Shown here: one piece after another, positions 50,099-58,411 of the stretch | How positions within the stretch are numbered: the first letter of the stretch is position 1 | How the letters are laid out: each line of letters opens with the position of its first letter | NCBI RefSeq assembly: GCF_020880815.1 | Contig: NZ_JAJITD010000013.1 | Span: forward strand, 124,001-188,000 | Origin: Paraburkholderia sejongensis | Lineage (GTDB): Bacteria > Pseudomonadota > Gammaproteobacteria > Burkholderiales > Burkholderiaceae | DNA: 64,000 nucleotides | Direction of reading: 5' to 3' | Made by a program: the position numbers and the translations under genes | The notes under the pieces: generated by a model | Database searches by the model: none | What the model saw: the letters and a program-made list of their open reading frames with translations, nothing else | Told to the model about the DNA's origin: nothing

Positions 50099-52810
50099 GT
50101 GCTGGGCCACGCGCGGCATCGGCCCTACGACGGGGCTCATGCCCGCTTCGTTGAGACACTGGTACAGCAGATCGCGGCCGGCCTTGGCAACGCCCGTGCG
50201 AAGGAGCTGGAGCGCGAACGTTCGGACCGGCTTGCGACACTGGACCGTGCCAGGAACGAGTTTTTCGCGAACGTCAGCCACGAGTTCCGAACTCCGCTGA
50301 CGCTGCTGCTGGCACCGCTTGAGGCGCTGAGCCGGGAGCGCGGCGCGCTACCGCGTCACGTCGAGGCGGACCTCGATGCCGCCGTGCGCAGCGCGCGGCG
50401 ACTTTTGCGGATGGTGAACAGCCTGCTGGACTTCTCGCAAATCGACGTGCGCGGACGCAAGGCGCTTGTCGTGCAGACGGATCTCGGGCTACTGACCGTC
50501 GACATCGCCAGCGCGTTCCGCAGCGCGATCGAGGCGGCAGGCCTCGCGCTGCATGTCGACATCGCGCCCACTCTTCCCGCGGTGCCGGTCAACAGCGGGA
50601 TGTGGGAGCAGATCGTCTCCAACCTGCTGGCGAACGCCCTCAAATTCACCTTCAAAGGGTCGATCACCGTGCGGGTCAAGGCGCTGCGGCTGCATGCGGA
50701 ACTCGAGGTGAGCGATACCGGTATCGGTATCCCGACCGGCGAGATGCAGAACATCTTCAAGCGCTTCCACCGGGTGCGCGGCTCACAGGCGCGTACCTCG
50801 GAGGGCGCGGGCATCGGGCTCGCGCTGGTGCACGACCTGGTCCATCGCATGGGTGGCCAGCTGACGGTGCGCAGCATCGAAGGCGAGGGAAGCACCTTTA
50901 CTGTGTGGTTGCCGCTCAATGCACAGCCGCTGCGCACCGAGGTCGTCGACGGCGATGGGCAGCCGTCGCAGCCGCTGCTGGCGACGGACCTCGCCACCGA
51001 AGCGGCGCGCTGGCTGGCACAGCCGGATGCACCCCTGTCGGACGTGGTGGAAGATCTGCTCGATCCACCTGTACCCGAAGCATCGCGGCTCGCCGGCGGA
51101 CATCTGCTGATCGTCGACGACAACGCCGATCTGCGCGCCTACCTGCGCCGCCTGCTTGCCGGCCGTTGGGGTGTGACTTTGGCAGCCAACGGCGCCCAGG
51201 CGCTGGCGCTCGCGCGCGAGCAGGTGCCGGACCTGGTGCTGACCGACGTGATGATGCCGGCGCTGGACGGCTTCGAGCTGCTCCAGCAGATCCGCGAGGA
51301 CCCACGGCTCGCGCATGTGCCGGTCGTCCTGCTGACCGCGCGGGCAGGCGAGGAAGCCGGGATAGAGGGGCTCCGGGCGGGCGCCGACGATTACATCGCC
51401 AAGCCGTTCTCTCCGCGCGAACTGATCGCCCGGCTGCAGGCGGCACTGGAGCGCGCACGGGCAGACGCCGCGTTGCGTGACAGCGAGGCAAAGTACCGCC
51501 GGCTGATCGAATCGATGGATGAGGCCTGCACTGTCGTCGAAGTGATGCGCGATGCACGAGGCGATTGGGCCGACTTTCTTTTCATTCAGGCGAACCCGGC
51601 TTTTGTCAGGCAGACGGGCATGCCTTTCCCGGTGGGCAAGACAGCGACGCAGCTGTTGGGCACGCCCAATCCCCGCTGGGCAGAGCTTTACGGGCAGGCC
51701 ATCGACTCCGGCCAACCGTTGAGAGTCGAAGAATCGGAAGGCACGCTCGGGCGCACCTTCGATCTCAACATATTCTCGGTCGACACCGCACAGAACCGGG
51801 TCGCCGTCATCTTCGCCGACATCACCGAACGAAAGCGCGCCGAGCGCGCGCTGCGCGAGAGCGAAGAGAAGTACCGGCAACTGTTCGAGCGCATTGACGA
51901 AGGCTTCTGCATTTTCGAGATGATTTTCGAAGCAGAAAAGCCAGTCGACTACCGGTTCATCGACGTCAACCCTACTTTCGAACGACACACGGGGATCGTC
52001 GACGCGAAAGGGCGCCGGATGCGCGAGATTGCCCCCGATCACGAGCAGTACTGGTTCGATCGCTACGGCCAGGTCGCGCTGACCGGCCAGGCCCAGCGTT
52101 TCGAGGCCAGCGCGAAGGCGTTGGGCGATCGCTGGTACGAGGTCCACGCGTTCCGCATCGGCGAGCCGGCGCAGCGCAGGGTGGCCGTCGTCTTCAGCGA
52201 CATCTCGCAACGGCGCCGCAGTGCCGCGGCCTTGCGCGCGAGCGAGGTACGCACGCGCCGGCAGAACGAGGCGCTGCAACTGGCCGCTCGCGGAGCGCCA
52301 CTTGAAAAGTCGCTAAACGTGGTCGCCGAGATGGTTGTGGCCGAAACCGCTGGCCAGGCGCGAACGGCGTTCTACATCGCCGATCGCGAGGGCAAGTACC
52401 TGCACCCGGTGCGCAGCGCGGGCAACATGCCCGACGCATACCTCGATATGGTCGACGGCTTCGTGATCGGCGAAGACTCGCTCGCGTGCGGGCTCGCGGT
52501 GCCGACCGGCCAGCCCGTCCTGACCCGTGATGTGCTGGAGGAGCCCCGCTGGGCGGCGTGGACGCACATCGCGCTCGCGCACGACTACCGCGGTTGCTGG
52601 TCGTTTCCGATCAAGACGCGCGAGCATCAGGCGGTCGGAACCCTGGCGATGTACTTTCGCGCGCCACGCGAGGCGACACCGGACGACCTGGCGTTTGCCG
52701 ACATCGTGACGCAGACGGCCGCCGTCATCATCGCCGGCCATCAGGACAAGCAGGAGCGCGAACGCGCCGAGGAGACTCTGCGGCAGTCGGAGGCGAAGTA
52801 TCGCGCGTGA
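50099..52810 (+). pseudogene. C-terminal part of the hybrid kinase: HisKA-HATPase-REC-PAS-PAS-GAF, 3' end lost
   Basis: This frame is the same one as the upstream part. A GTG at 50099 could reinitiate but has no SD. Domains: end of GAF (1-45), HisKA with H61 (NVSHEFRTPLT), HATPase with NLLANALKFT and DTGIGIP, then REC with LTDVMMPALDG. Two PAS domains and a further GAF follow. Catalytic residues look intact. The protein ends in RQSEAKYRA, the usual entry to another PAS or kinase domain, so the 3' end is missing and what follows at 52811 is unrelated. The product could be made separately but is probably a decaying gene. Confidence 0.75.
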
Positions 52811-52869
52811 TTCGCGCCCACGGTCCGGTTGCCAGTCAGCGCTATGCGCGAAGCGCAACCCTGCTCATG

Positions 52870-53403
52870 CTACTCCGCCTGCGGAGCCAGCCGTGGATGG
52901 TCGCACATGCGCTCGCAGCCATCTTTACAAAGTGGACTTATTTCAATTTCTATCTGGTTGACGAGAATCCTGCCGTCAGGCAATTTTTTCGCATGCACAT
53001 CGGTCAGTGTTTTAGGTTCAACATATATCTCCGAACTCCGAACTCCGGACTCCAAGCTTCACCAGAAGTCTCTTAACCACCTCACCACGCCGATCCTGCA
53101 AGATATCCAGATCACGCTCGCCGATATATGCGCCGGAGACTACGATAATCTGAAGCTCCACATATGGAAGTCTCTGCCATTCCTGTGCTTTTCTCACAGC
53201 TTTTTCGATTGCCTGCCGGTCATCCTTCGAGAGCGCTGTCGTGTTGAATGGCAACTGTAGATCCACGTGCTCAACAAAGCGACATCCGGTGGAGGTTTGC
53301 CGCTCCGCCTTCATGCCGTCGACTACTTGCCCTGAGAAAGCTGGTCCGCAAAGACTCACGCATAAGCTAAACACGCCGGCAAGGGTGCGGAACTTGTAAT
53401 CAT
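52870..53403 (-). pseudogene. Second, frameshifted copy of the OmpA-fold immunity-like gene
   Basis: Two overlapping minus-strand frames reconstruct one protein paralogous to the intact gene at 53468-53980 (shared CRFVEHVDLQLPFNTTALS, GAYIGERDLDILQDRRGEVVK, then IYVEPKTLTDV and ERMCDHPR). The frame breaks at 53029-53053, where a 7-bp unit occurs three times. Deleting one copy restores the frame. The 5' end also seems to lack one A in ATGATTACAAG at about 53393-53403. With it restored, a normal signal peptide would be read (FRTLAGVFSLCVSLCGPAFSG). The gene is probably inactive. Confidence 0.7.
53029..53053. repeat. Heptanucleotide tandem repeat in the frameshifted immunity-like gene
   Basis: On the plus strand CTCC is followed by GAACTCC, GAACTCC and GGACTCC (53033-53053). 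On the coding strand this reads as about three GGAGTYC units. Seven is not a multiple of three, so gain or loss of one unit changes the reading frame. Confidence 0.85.
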
Positions 53404-53467
53404 ATTTTTTCTATTTCGTCTGTATCAAAAGTGGCTACATATCCGGCTACTCTCACCACTCTTGATG

Positions 53468-53980
53468 CTATTTCGGCCGTGGATCATCGCACATCCATTG
53501 ACAACTGCCCGCGCAGATCGGAGTCAATTCGATGTAGATCGCTTGAACAGCGGGTTCGCCGTCGGGACGCTTCACCACAAAAAAATCCGTCATGGTTTTA
53601 GGCCAGACGTATATCGCCTCGCTTTTCATGCCCAGTTCCGTCAAATACGCTTTTACCAGCTCGCCGCGACGCTGTTTCAGATTTTCCAGATCGCGTTCGC
53701 CTGTATAAGCCCCAGCAGTGACAAATGCCTGAATATCGACCTTTGGCCACGCCTTTGTACCTTCAAAAGCCGCTGCAATTGTCTGGCGCTGTTCTTTCGA
53801 AAGCTCGGTAGTGTTAAATGGCAACTCCAATTCAACGCTTTTAAGGAATCGGCAGGTTCCCGCCGGCTTTGGAGCCACTTCCTGCGAGTGCTCGGCGTAA
53901 GCCGATTCGCAACTCCACACGCACAAGGCGAGAGCGACGGCCAGAGCGCGACACCGTAGATTGAGTCTTGTGGCTTTCAT
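53468..53980 (-). CDS. Sec-exported OmpA-like-fold protein, candidate immunity protein
   Basis: A 170-residue protein with a signal peptide at residues 1-29 (LAVALALCVWSCESAYA). The mature part has the strand-helix order of the OmpA C-terminal fold: LELPFNTTELSKEQRQTIAAA, then VDIQAFVTAGAYTGERDLENLKQRRGELVKAYLTELG, then a final strand. Cys residues near both ends (CRF at about 42, ICAGSCQWMC at the end) suggest disulfides. The start overlaps the metallopeptidase stop by four bases. An exported small protein coupled to a signal-less protease gene is the classic layout of an effector and its periplasmic immunity protein. This is inference; no named immunity family was recognised. Confidence 0.72.
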   Translation of the reverse strand: MKATRLNLRCRALAVALALCVWSCESAYAEHSQEVAPKPAGTCRFLKSVELELPFNTTELSKEQRQTIAAAFEGTKAWPKVDIQAFVTAGAYTGERDLENLKQRRGELVKAYLTELGMKSEAIYVWPKTMTDFFVVKRPDGEPAVQAIYIELTPICAGSCQWMCDDPRPK

Positions 53981-54684
53981 TTCTTTTCGATATCGAAAGT
54001 TGCGATATATCCCGTTATGCTGTCCGCGTTCTCAAACGCTCGTTCGGGATTATTGCTAGCCCAGAACCGTGCCCCGGCTTCCGAGTCCACATAAACGTGA
54101 TCATCGGAATTGAAAGTGTCGGTGAAGTGGGTGCATTCGTGGATAATCGTCTTCACCTTGCAACCTACCGACAGCCTGCCGAACGGTTTCTCGCAGTAAG
54201 CTGAATGGATAGCGATAATCCGCTTTTCCGAATCGGGCTTGCACACTGAGGCTTGGGAATCCGGTTTGTGTGGTTTGAGGCTACATGACATCGGTTTACC
54301 TGTTCGACTGTCCCATCGAATTATATTTTCGGGTACCAGTTGCTGCATCGCCTTCATCAATCGCGGCAGTCTCGTGCCGAGATACGTTCGCATTTCCACG
54401 TCTGAGCGGGCGAAAAAAGCTTGCGCGCGTTCCTGCTCCTTTTCTTCCCAGAGTGCCACGGCCTTGATACGTTGTTTGATCAAGCTGACGCCGATATCAC
54501 GTGCCCTCATGACTTCCTTTCTGAACTCCTTATTGCTCATGTTCGGGCAGATCGGCGTCGTATTGATCACCACTTCCACCAACGAATTGGGGTTCGTATT
54601 TGTCCATGTTCCCGGATGAACAACAATCCAATCGTCATCTTCTACTTCCGTCGGAACTCTGAAGCCATACTCATTGCTATTCAT
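53977..54684 (-). CDS. M35-like (aspzincin) zinc metallopeptidase, candidate T6SS effector
   Basis: A 235-residue protein without signal peptide. HECTH at residues 182-186, followed by FTDTFNSDDHVY and by AFENADSITGYIA (216-228), matches the aspzincin/lysine-specific metallo-endopeptidase pattern (HExxH, a downstream Asp, then NADS). The usual GT before the Asp ligand is NS here. The catalytic Glu183 is present. The N-terminal half is alpha-helical and unassigned. It overlaps both neighbours by four bases. M35-like domains occur as toxins of polymorphic and T6SS systems. With the upstream gene it forms a probable effector unit. Delivery by the T6SS in this window is inference. Confidence 0.75.
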   Translation of the reverse strand: MNSNEYGFRVPTEVEDDDWIVVHPGTWTNTNPNSLVEVVINTTPICPNMSNKEFRKEVMRARDIGVSLIKQRIKAVALWEEKEQERAQAFFARSDVEMRTYLGTRLPRLMKAMQQLVPENIIRWDSRTGKPMSCSLKPHKPDSQASVCKPDSEKRIIAIHSAYCEKPFGRLSVGCKVKTIIHECTHFTDTFNSDDHVYVDSEAGARFWASNNPERAFENADSITGYIATFDIEKK

Positions 54685-55142
54685 ACCTCATTCTCCAATT
54701 CGAGCGTTACATACTTTGATTGCGGGGTCGCGATGCGCTCCGTCATGCCTTCTGAATCTGTTACTCCGGACTGAATCGGTTTGCCTCGCGCAAGAATGCG
54801 ATATGGAACGTTCGCGACGGGATTGCCTTCGTCATCCTTGACGACGTACCGCTCGTAGTAACGACCCGGTGAGCGAGGAATGCACTTGCAACCCAACGTC
54901 TCTCCGATCGCCTGCCGCATGTCGTAACCGCTTGGCAATGCCTTGATAGAACTGGTCGGAATCATTTCGCCAGTCTGCTGGTTCATCGTTTGTGCGTAAG
55001 GGACATCCGGGAAGCTCTTGAATATCTTGAATGTCACGCGGCAACGAATGCACTCCTGTCCGTTCGCCCCCTCGAACGCTTCGTTGAACTTCTTTTTCAT
55101 GTCCGCAATGATGTCCGCTGCGGGCCGCATCCTCACAGCCAT
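54681..55142 (-). CDS. Small protein with T6SS-effector-type beta-sandwich (adaptor or N-terminal part)
   Basis: A 153-residue protein. The start at 55142 is chosen because GGGAGA lies five bases upstream. Its C-terminal 65 residues (YERYVVKDDEGNPVANVPYR, ILARGKPIQSGVTDSEGMTE) match the transthyretin-like module that recurs in T6SS spike-associated and Rhs/PAAR proteins, usually just before the toxin. The N-terminal part has CIRC near residue 35 and CKC near residue 88, possibly a small metal site. It overlaps the metallopeptidase by four bases. I propose a loading adaptor or the separated N-terminus of the effector. No PAAR or VgrG gene is nearby. Confidence 0.6.
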   Translation of the reverse strand: MAVRMRPAADIIADMKKKFNEAFEGANGQECIRCRVTFKIFKSFPDVPYAQTMNQQTGEMIPTSSIKALPSGYDMRQAIGETLGCKCIPRSPGRYYERYVVKDDEGNPVANVPYRILARGKPIQSGVTDSEGMTERIATPQSKYVTLELENEV

Positions 55143-55519
55143 ATGGTCTCCCATTGGTGAATGGCGCGCATCGCGTACGGGGCATTCCGACCGCACTGCA
55201 ACGCAACGCCACCGGTTACCCTCAGTTCTTATTGGTCTGAGGTCGGATGGAAGCTAGCGCGATTTCGTCGCACACGTCTTTAGGACTTTTCCTAAAGAAC
55301 TCCTTTTCTTTGGCCTAAAAACAGCAAAGACGACATTTATCAAATCGGAAGATAGAAGCAGAACGGGAGTTGGCGGGAATGAAGCGGAGGATAGGCCGAC
55401 CGAACGGCGGCCCGAGGGGGGAAAAACCTCAACGGTACTTTGAAATGCATATGGAGCGTCATCACTAGCTGGCGAGTTCGCCGGAACCTTCAGCTTTCCT
55501 GTATGACCTTCGATACCGC

Positions 55520-55687
55520 TCACGGTGTAGTCGCAAGCGCGTCGCGGTCGAGCGTTGCGGGCGTAGCCGCCAGCGCATCGAGCGCGGCCGCCTGAGTCCT
55601 GCCGCCGTCAGTGTGCGGCTCGCGCGTCCAGATTCGTCCGCGCGGCAACAGACGGCGCAGCGCGGTGGCGTAGTCCGAACGGCTGAT
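55520..55687 (-). pseudogene. Relic of a phage tail gene (YmfQ/DUF2313-like)
   Basis: On the minus strand a 55-codon frame reads SDYATALRRLLPRGRIWTRE, then TQAAALDALAATPATLDRDAL, and stops at 55520. This fits the start of phage tail proteins of the YmfQ/gp48 family (YAxALxxLLPRGxxWPRE, about 190 residues). No ATG remains and only a quarter is left. The stop overlaps a GTG (GTGA), as in phage operons. Confidence 0.5.
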
Positions 55688-55760
55688 TCAGTTGGGCTCC
55701 CGTTTGCGGGAAGCGGAGATCAATCCGCTTTTCGTTCTGCCGGAGGGGAAGGGCGTATAG
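55683..55760 (+). pseudogene. Relic of an NDP-forming acyl-CoA synthetase C-terminus
   Basis: The plus-strand frame gives LIQLGSRLREAEINPLFVLP, then EGKGV and a stop. This resembles the end of the ATP-grasp subunit of NDP-forming acyl-CoA synthetases (EIDINPLxVxPxG). Only about 25 codons survive, so the call rests on one motif. Confidence 0.35.
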
Positions 55761-55823
55761 GCGGCCGACGGGGCGGCGGAGTCAGGGCGGCCAATGCGAG
55801 ACCCGTTGCTCACCGCGTGCCCG

Positions 55824-56657
55824 TCAAAACTTGTAGTTCAACGCGGTAAACGCGGTAATTTCAGTGCGCTGCTGCGTGATCGGACTGCCGCCCGCATATC
55901 CCTGCAATTTACCCACCGTGCACAACACCGATCCCGTCCAGTGCGGCGAGAAGTCATAGCTTGTATAGCCGGTCAGGTGCACGTCGCGAACCCCGGACGA
56001 GGTCCGATACGCAGGAAGAGCCGACGCGGCACTCTGCTGCGCGGACACGCCGAATATCGTCTTCATATAGACCGCATTCGCCCACGTGACACCCGGCCCG
56101 ATCGACACCAACCAGCGCGATGTCACCGGCAGATTCGCCGCAAGATCCGCGCTAAGCAGAAGACCCTGACCAGTCCCGGCGATGTCCTGAAGCGCCGCCA
56201 CCGAACCCATCAGGAACGAGTACGAGTAATCGGCGAACAGCTTGAGTTTGGGACCGGCATGGACGTTGCCCAAGCCATGCAGACGAGGATCGTCGGATTC
56301 GCTGCGCGACTGGAAGTCGAACGTGATCGACGTGCCGACGTGATACGTATCGCTCTTCAGCCAGTTCACGCCGAGCACGTCGAAACCTTGCGAGAAGATC
56401 CGGTTGTCATCGTAAGAGATATCGAGCGAAGGCAGCGGCAACACGCTGAACGCGCTCGAACCCGGATACTTCGGCGAAATCATGACACCGGGGCCCACCG
56501 AGATCTTCCATTTCGACGCGTTACCCGTACCGGACGACACATCGGGGCTCGTCGCGCCGGCCGTTGCGGTCACGGGAAGATCTTCGGCCGCCGCGGTGCC
56601 CAGCCAGGCTGCGCAGAGCGCCGGCAGGGCCAGGCGTAAAACAACAGAACATGTCAT
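55824..56657 (-). CDS. MipA/OmpV-family outer-membrane protein
   Basis: A 277-residue beta-barrel protein. The start at 56657 gives the signal peptide MTCSVVLRLALPALCAAWLG, ending TAAA. An upstream TTG at 56669 is unlikely. The mature part has the family features WKISVGPGVMISPKYPGSSA near the start, alternating strands, and the terminal aromatic (ALNYKF). MipA links MltA lytic transglycosylase and PBP1B in E. coli, but most family members are outer-membrane proteins of uncertain role. It is separated from the esterase operon by about 60 bp and faces the same way. Confidence 0.9.
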   Translation of the reverse strand: MTCSVVLRLALPALCAAWLGTAAAEDLPVTATAGATSPDVSSGTGNASKWKISVGPGVMISPKYPGSSAFSVLPLPSLDISYDDNRIFSQGFDVLGVNWLKSDTYHVGTSITFDFQSRSESDDPRLHGLGNVHAGPKLKLFADYSYSFLMGSVAALQDIAGTGQGLLLSADLAANLPVTSRWLVSIGPGVTWANAVYMKTIFGVSAQQSAASALPAYRTSSGVRDVHLTGYTSYDFSPHWTGSVLCTVGKLQGYAGGSPITQQRTEITAFTALNYKF

Positions 56658-56716
56658 TCGAATTCTCAAACAAACATAGGTAGCTTCGACAAGCCGTACG
56701 GCTCACAGGCGATCAC

Positions 56717-57592
56717 TCAGTTGCCCACTGCCGCAATCTGGCGGAGTCTTCGCGCAAGCGCCTTCGACACGACCGGAGCAGTCCCGTCGCCGGCGTGGCG
56801 CGTGGCGTCGCTCTCGCGCAGGAACATGACGATCTCCCGCGCAACGATCTCGCGCTCGTTGTCCGAGGTGATCATGTGATACGAATCGTCGAGATAGATA
56901 GTCCGCAAAAAACTCGCGCCGATTTGCGAATCGACGAAACGCGCATTGAGCGGGCTCGCTGTTTCGTCGTCGATCGCGTGGATGATCAGGGTGTCCGCCT
57001 TGATCGCCGGAAGCTGCCGACGCACTTTGGCCGACAGGCGGCTCGCTTCGTGTAGCGCAGGCAGCGAAATCGTCGACGGCCCCACTTCGCTGATGGCGTC
57101 CTTCTGCATCGCGCGCGCGATCTTCGCGCGTAATGCTTCGTTCTTCAACCCGTATGGCTCGCCTTCGCGATAGCGCCAGCGGTGGCGCAGCGGTGTGTAC
57201 CAGGCCCAGCCCAGCAGGAAGCGATACCAGGGGATCGCCCAGCCGTCGTATTCGAGCGTCACGGAGAGCAGGATCAACGCCGCAGCCGCCGGCCGCTCGG
57301 CGGCGAGCGCAATCGCGAGCGTTGCCCCGATCGACAGTCCGCAGATCGACACAGTGTGATATTTCGCCTTGAGCGCATCGAATTCGCTCACGGCCGCGGC
57401 GAGCCATGCTTCCATCCGCTGCTCAGTCGTTCCCGCACTGTAGCCGTCGAAGGTCGGCGCGATGACCGTATAGCCTTCCCGATACAGTGCCCGCGCGAGA
57501 AAGCGCATTTCGAGCGGCGAACTCGACAGCCCATGCAGCAATAACACCGCGTGCTGGCCTGCTTCATAAACGATGCTTTTAACCGGATTCAT
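56717..57592 (-). CDS. Carboxylesterase-like alpha/beta hydrolase
   Basis: A 291-residue alpha/beta hydrolase of the thermostable carboxylesterase (Est30) type. The oxyanion motif is LLHGLSSSPLEMRFLARAL (near 18-36), the nucleophile Ser is in CGLSIGA (near 87), a probable acid Asp is in HAIDDETAS, and His is in LDDSYHMIT. It overlaps the upstream DUF4118 gene by four bases. Short-chain ester or monoglyceride hydrolysis is the expected activity. The physiological substrate is unknown. Confidence 0.87.
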   Translation of the reverse strand: MNPVKSIVYEAGQHAVLLLHGLSSSPLEMRFLARALYREGYTVIAPTFDGYSAGTTEQRMEAWLAAAVSEFDALKAKYHTVSICGLSIGATLAIALAAERPAAAALILLSVTLEYDGWAIPWYRFLLGWAWYTPLRHRWRYREGEPYGLKNEALRAKIARAMQKDAISEVGPSTISLPALHEASRLSAKVRRQLPAIKADTLIIHAIDDETASPLNARFVDSQIGASFLRTIYLDDSYHMITSDNEREIVAREIVMFLRESDATRHAGDGTAPVVSKALARRLRQIAAVGN

Positions 57593-58347
57593 GCCGGATC
57601 TTCCAAACGGAACACGAGGAAGTCGCCTGCATGGGTCGTGAAGCGCTCGGCGATACAGACAATCGCCCGATAGACGCCCCCAGTGCCGATCCTCACGCGC
57701 TGGCTGCCAGGATGGGTGGTCGCTGAGAGCCGCACGAGATCTTCGGGGTGCAGGCTGCCGAATCGCGTCCCTTCGGCGATGCCGGGCTCGCTTGGGGCAG
57801 AGCCCGCTGCACCGACGGCGCTCGCGCGCCGCTCGAATGCCTTGATCAGAACGATGTCGTCGTGATAGTGCGGCAGATGCCGCAGCAGCCGATGCGTTTC
57901 ATCAGCAGCGCGGCTCGCCAGCGCCCGCTCGTTGTCGAGCCTCAGCAGCATTTCATAACGCGATTGAGCGACGCTCGCGATGAATTCCGCGCGGAACTGC
58001 GCGCGACGCAGCCGCTCGATCAAACAGATCACGACCAGCGTGATCAGCGGGTATGAAATGACGAGCGCGAGATCGGATTGATCGAGCGTGGCGATCGCTC
58101 CGTATGGCGGCACGAACAGGTAATCGGCGATGAAGAGCCCCAGAACCATCGCGACGATCGCGCGCGTCATTCCGAAGAAGTACTGGACGAGCGCCGCGGC
58201 GAGCAGAAAGGCGGTACCTGGCATGATGGGCCCGAGGAGCGGATGAAGCATTATCCGGACGGTGCCCGCGGCGATGACGGCGAACGCGGTGTAAAGCCAG
58301 GGTCGGATTCCCCGCGGTGCCCAGCGATTGGAATTTTTTACTTTCAT
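57589..58347 (-). CDS. DUF4118 membrane protein (KdpD-like transmembrane module without kinase)
   Basis: A 252-residue protein with four predicted helices in residues 15-110 (AFAVIAAGTVRIMLHPLLG, MPGTAFLLAAALVQYFFG, and two more). This is the DUF4118 transmembrane unit found in KdpD. A cytoplasmic coiled stretch with RAQFRAEFIASVAQSRYEML and a C-terminal beta-rich part follow, but no histidine kinase core is present. It overlaps the hydrolase gene by four bases, so the two are co-translated. It may be a membrane sensor or anchor for the hydrolase. Confidence 0.8.
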   Translation of the reverse strand: MKVKNSNRWAPRGIRPWLYTAFAVIAAGTVRIMLHPLLGPIMPGTAFLLAAALVQYFFGMTRAIVAMVLGLFIADYLFVPPYGAIATLDQSDLALVISYPLITLVVICLIERLRRAQFRAEFIASVAQSRYEMLLRLDNERALASRAADETHRLLRHLPHYHDDIVLIKAFERRASAVGAAGSAPSEPGIAEGTRFGSLHPEDLVRLSATTHPGSQRVRIGTGGVYRAIVCIAERFTTHAGDFLVFRLEDPA

Positions 58348-58411
58348 ATATCTTCGAAACAGTGCAACGACCGATGCGAGCTAACTTGTGCGCCAATGCA
58401 CGCGGCCAGCT

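Larger units (their letters stand above)
55143..55823 (-). other. Degenerate region upstream of the effector module
   Basis: About 680 bp with no intact gene. It holds the promoter region of the leftward effector module, a leftward frame at 55254-55523 of doubtful status, a phage tail relic at 55520-55687 and an acyl-CoA synthetase relic at 55683-55760. Base composition drops at 55200-55450. It looks like a recombination scar at the right border of the accessory segment. Confidence 0.55.

Noticed and set aside
55254..55523. 89-codon minus-strand frame after the phage tail relic, as a tail fibre gene
   Set aside because: Its GTG overlaps the relic's stop as in phage operons, but the protein shows no recognisable domain and composition changes midway.
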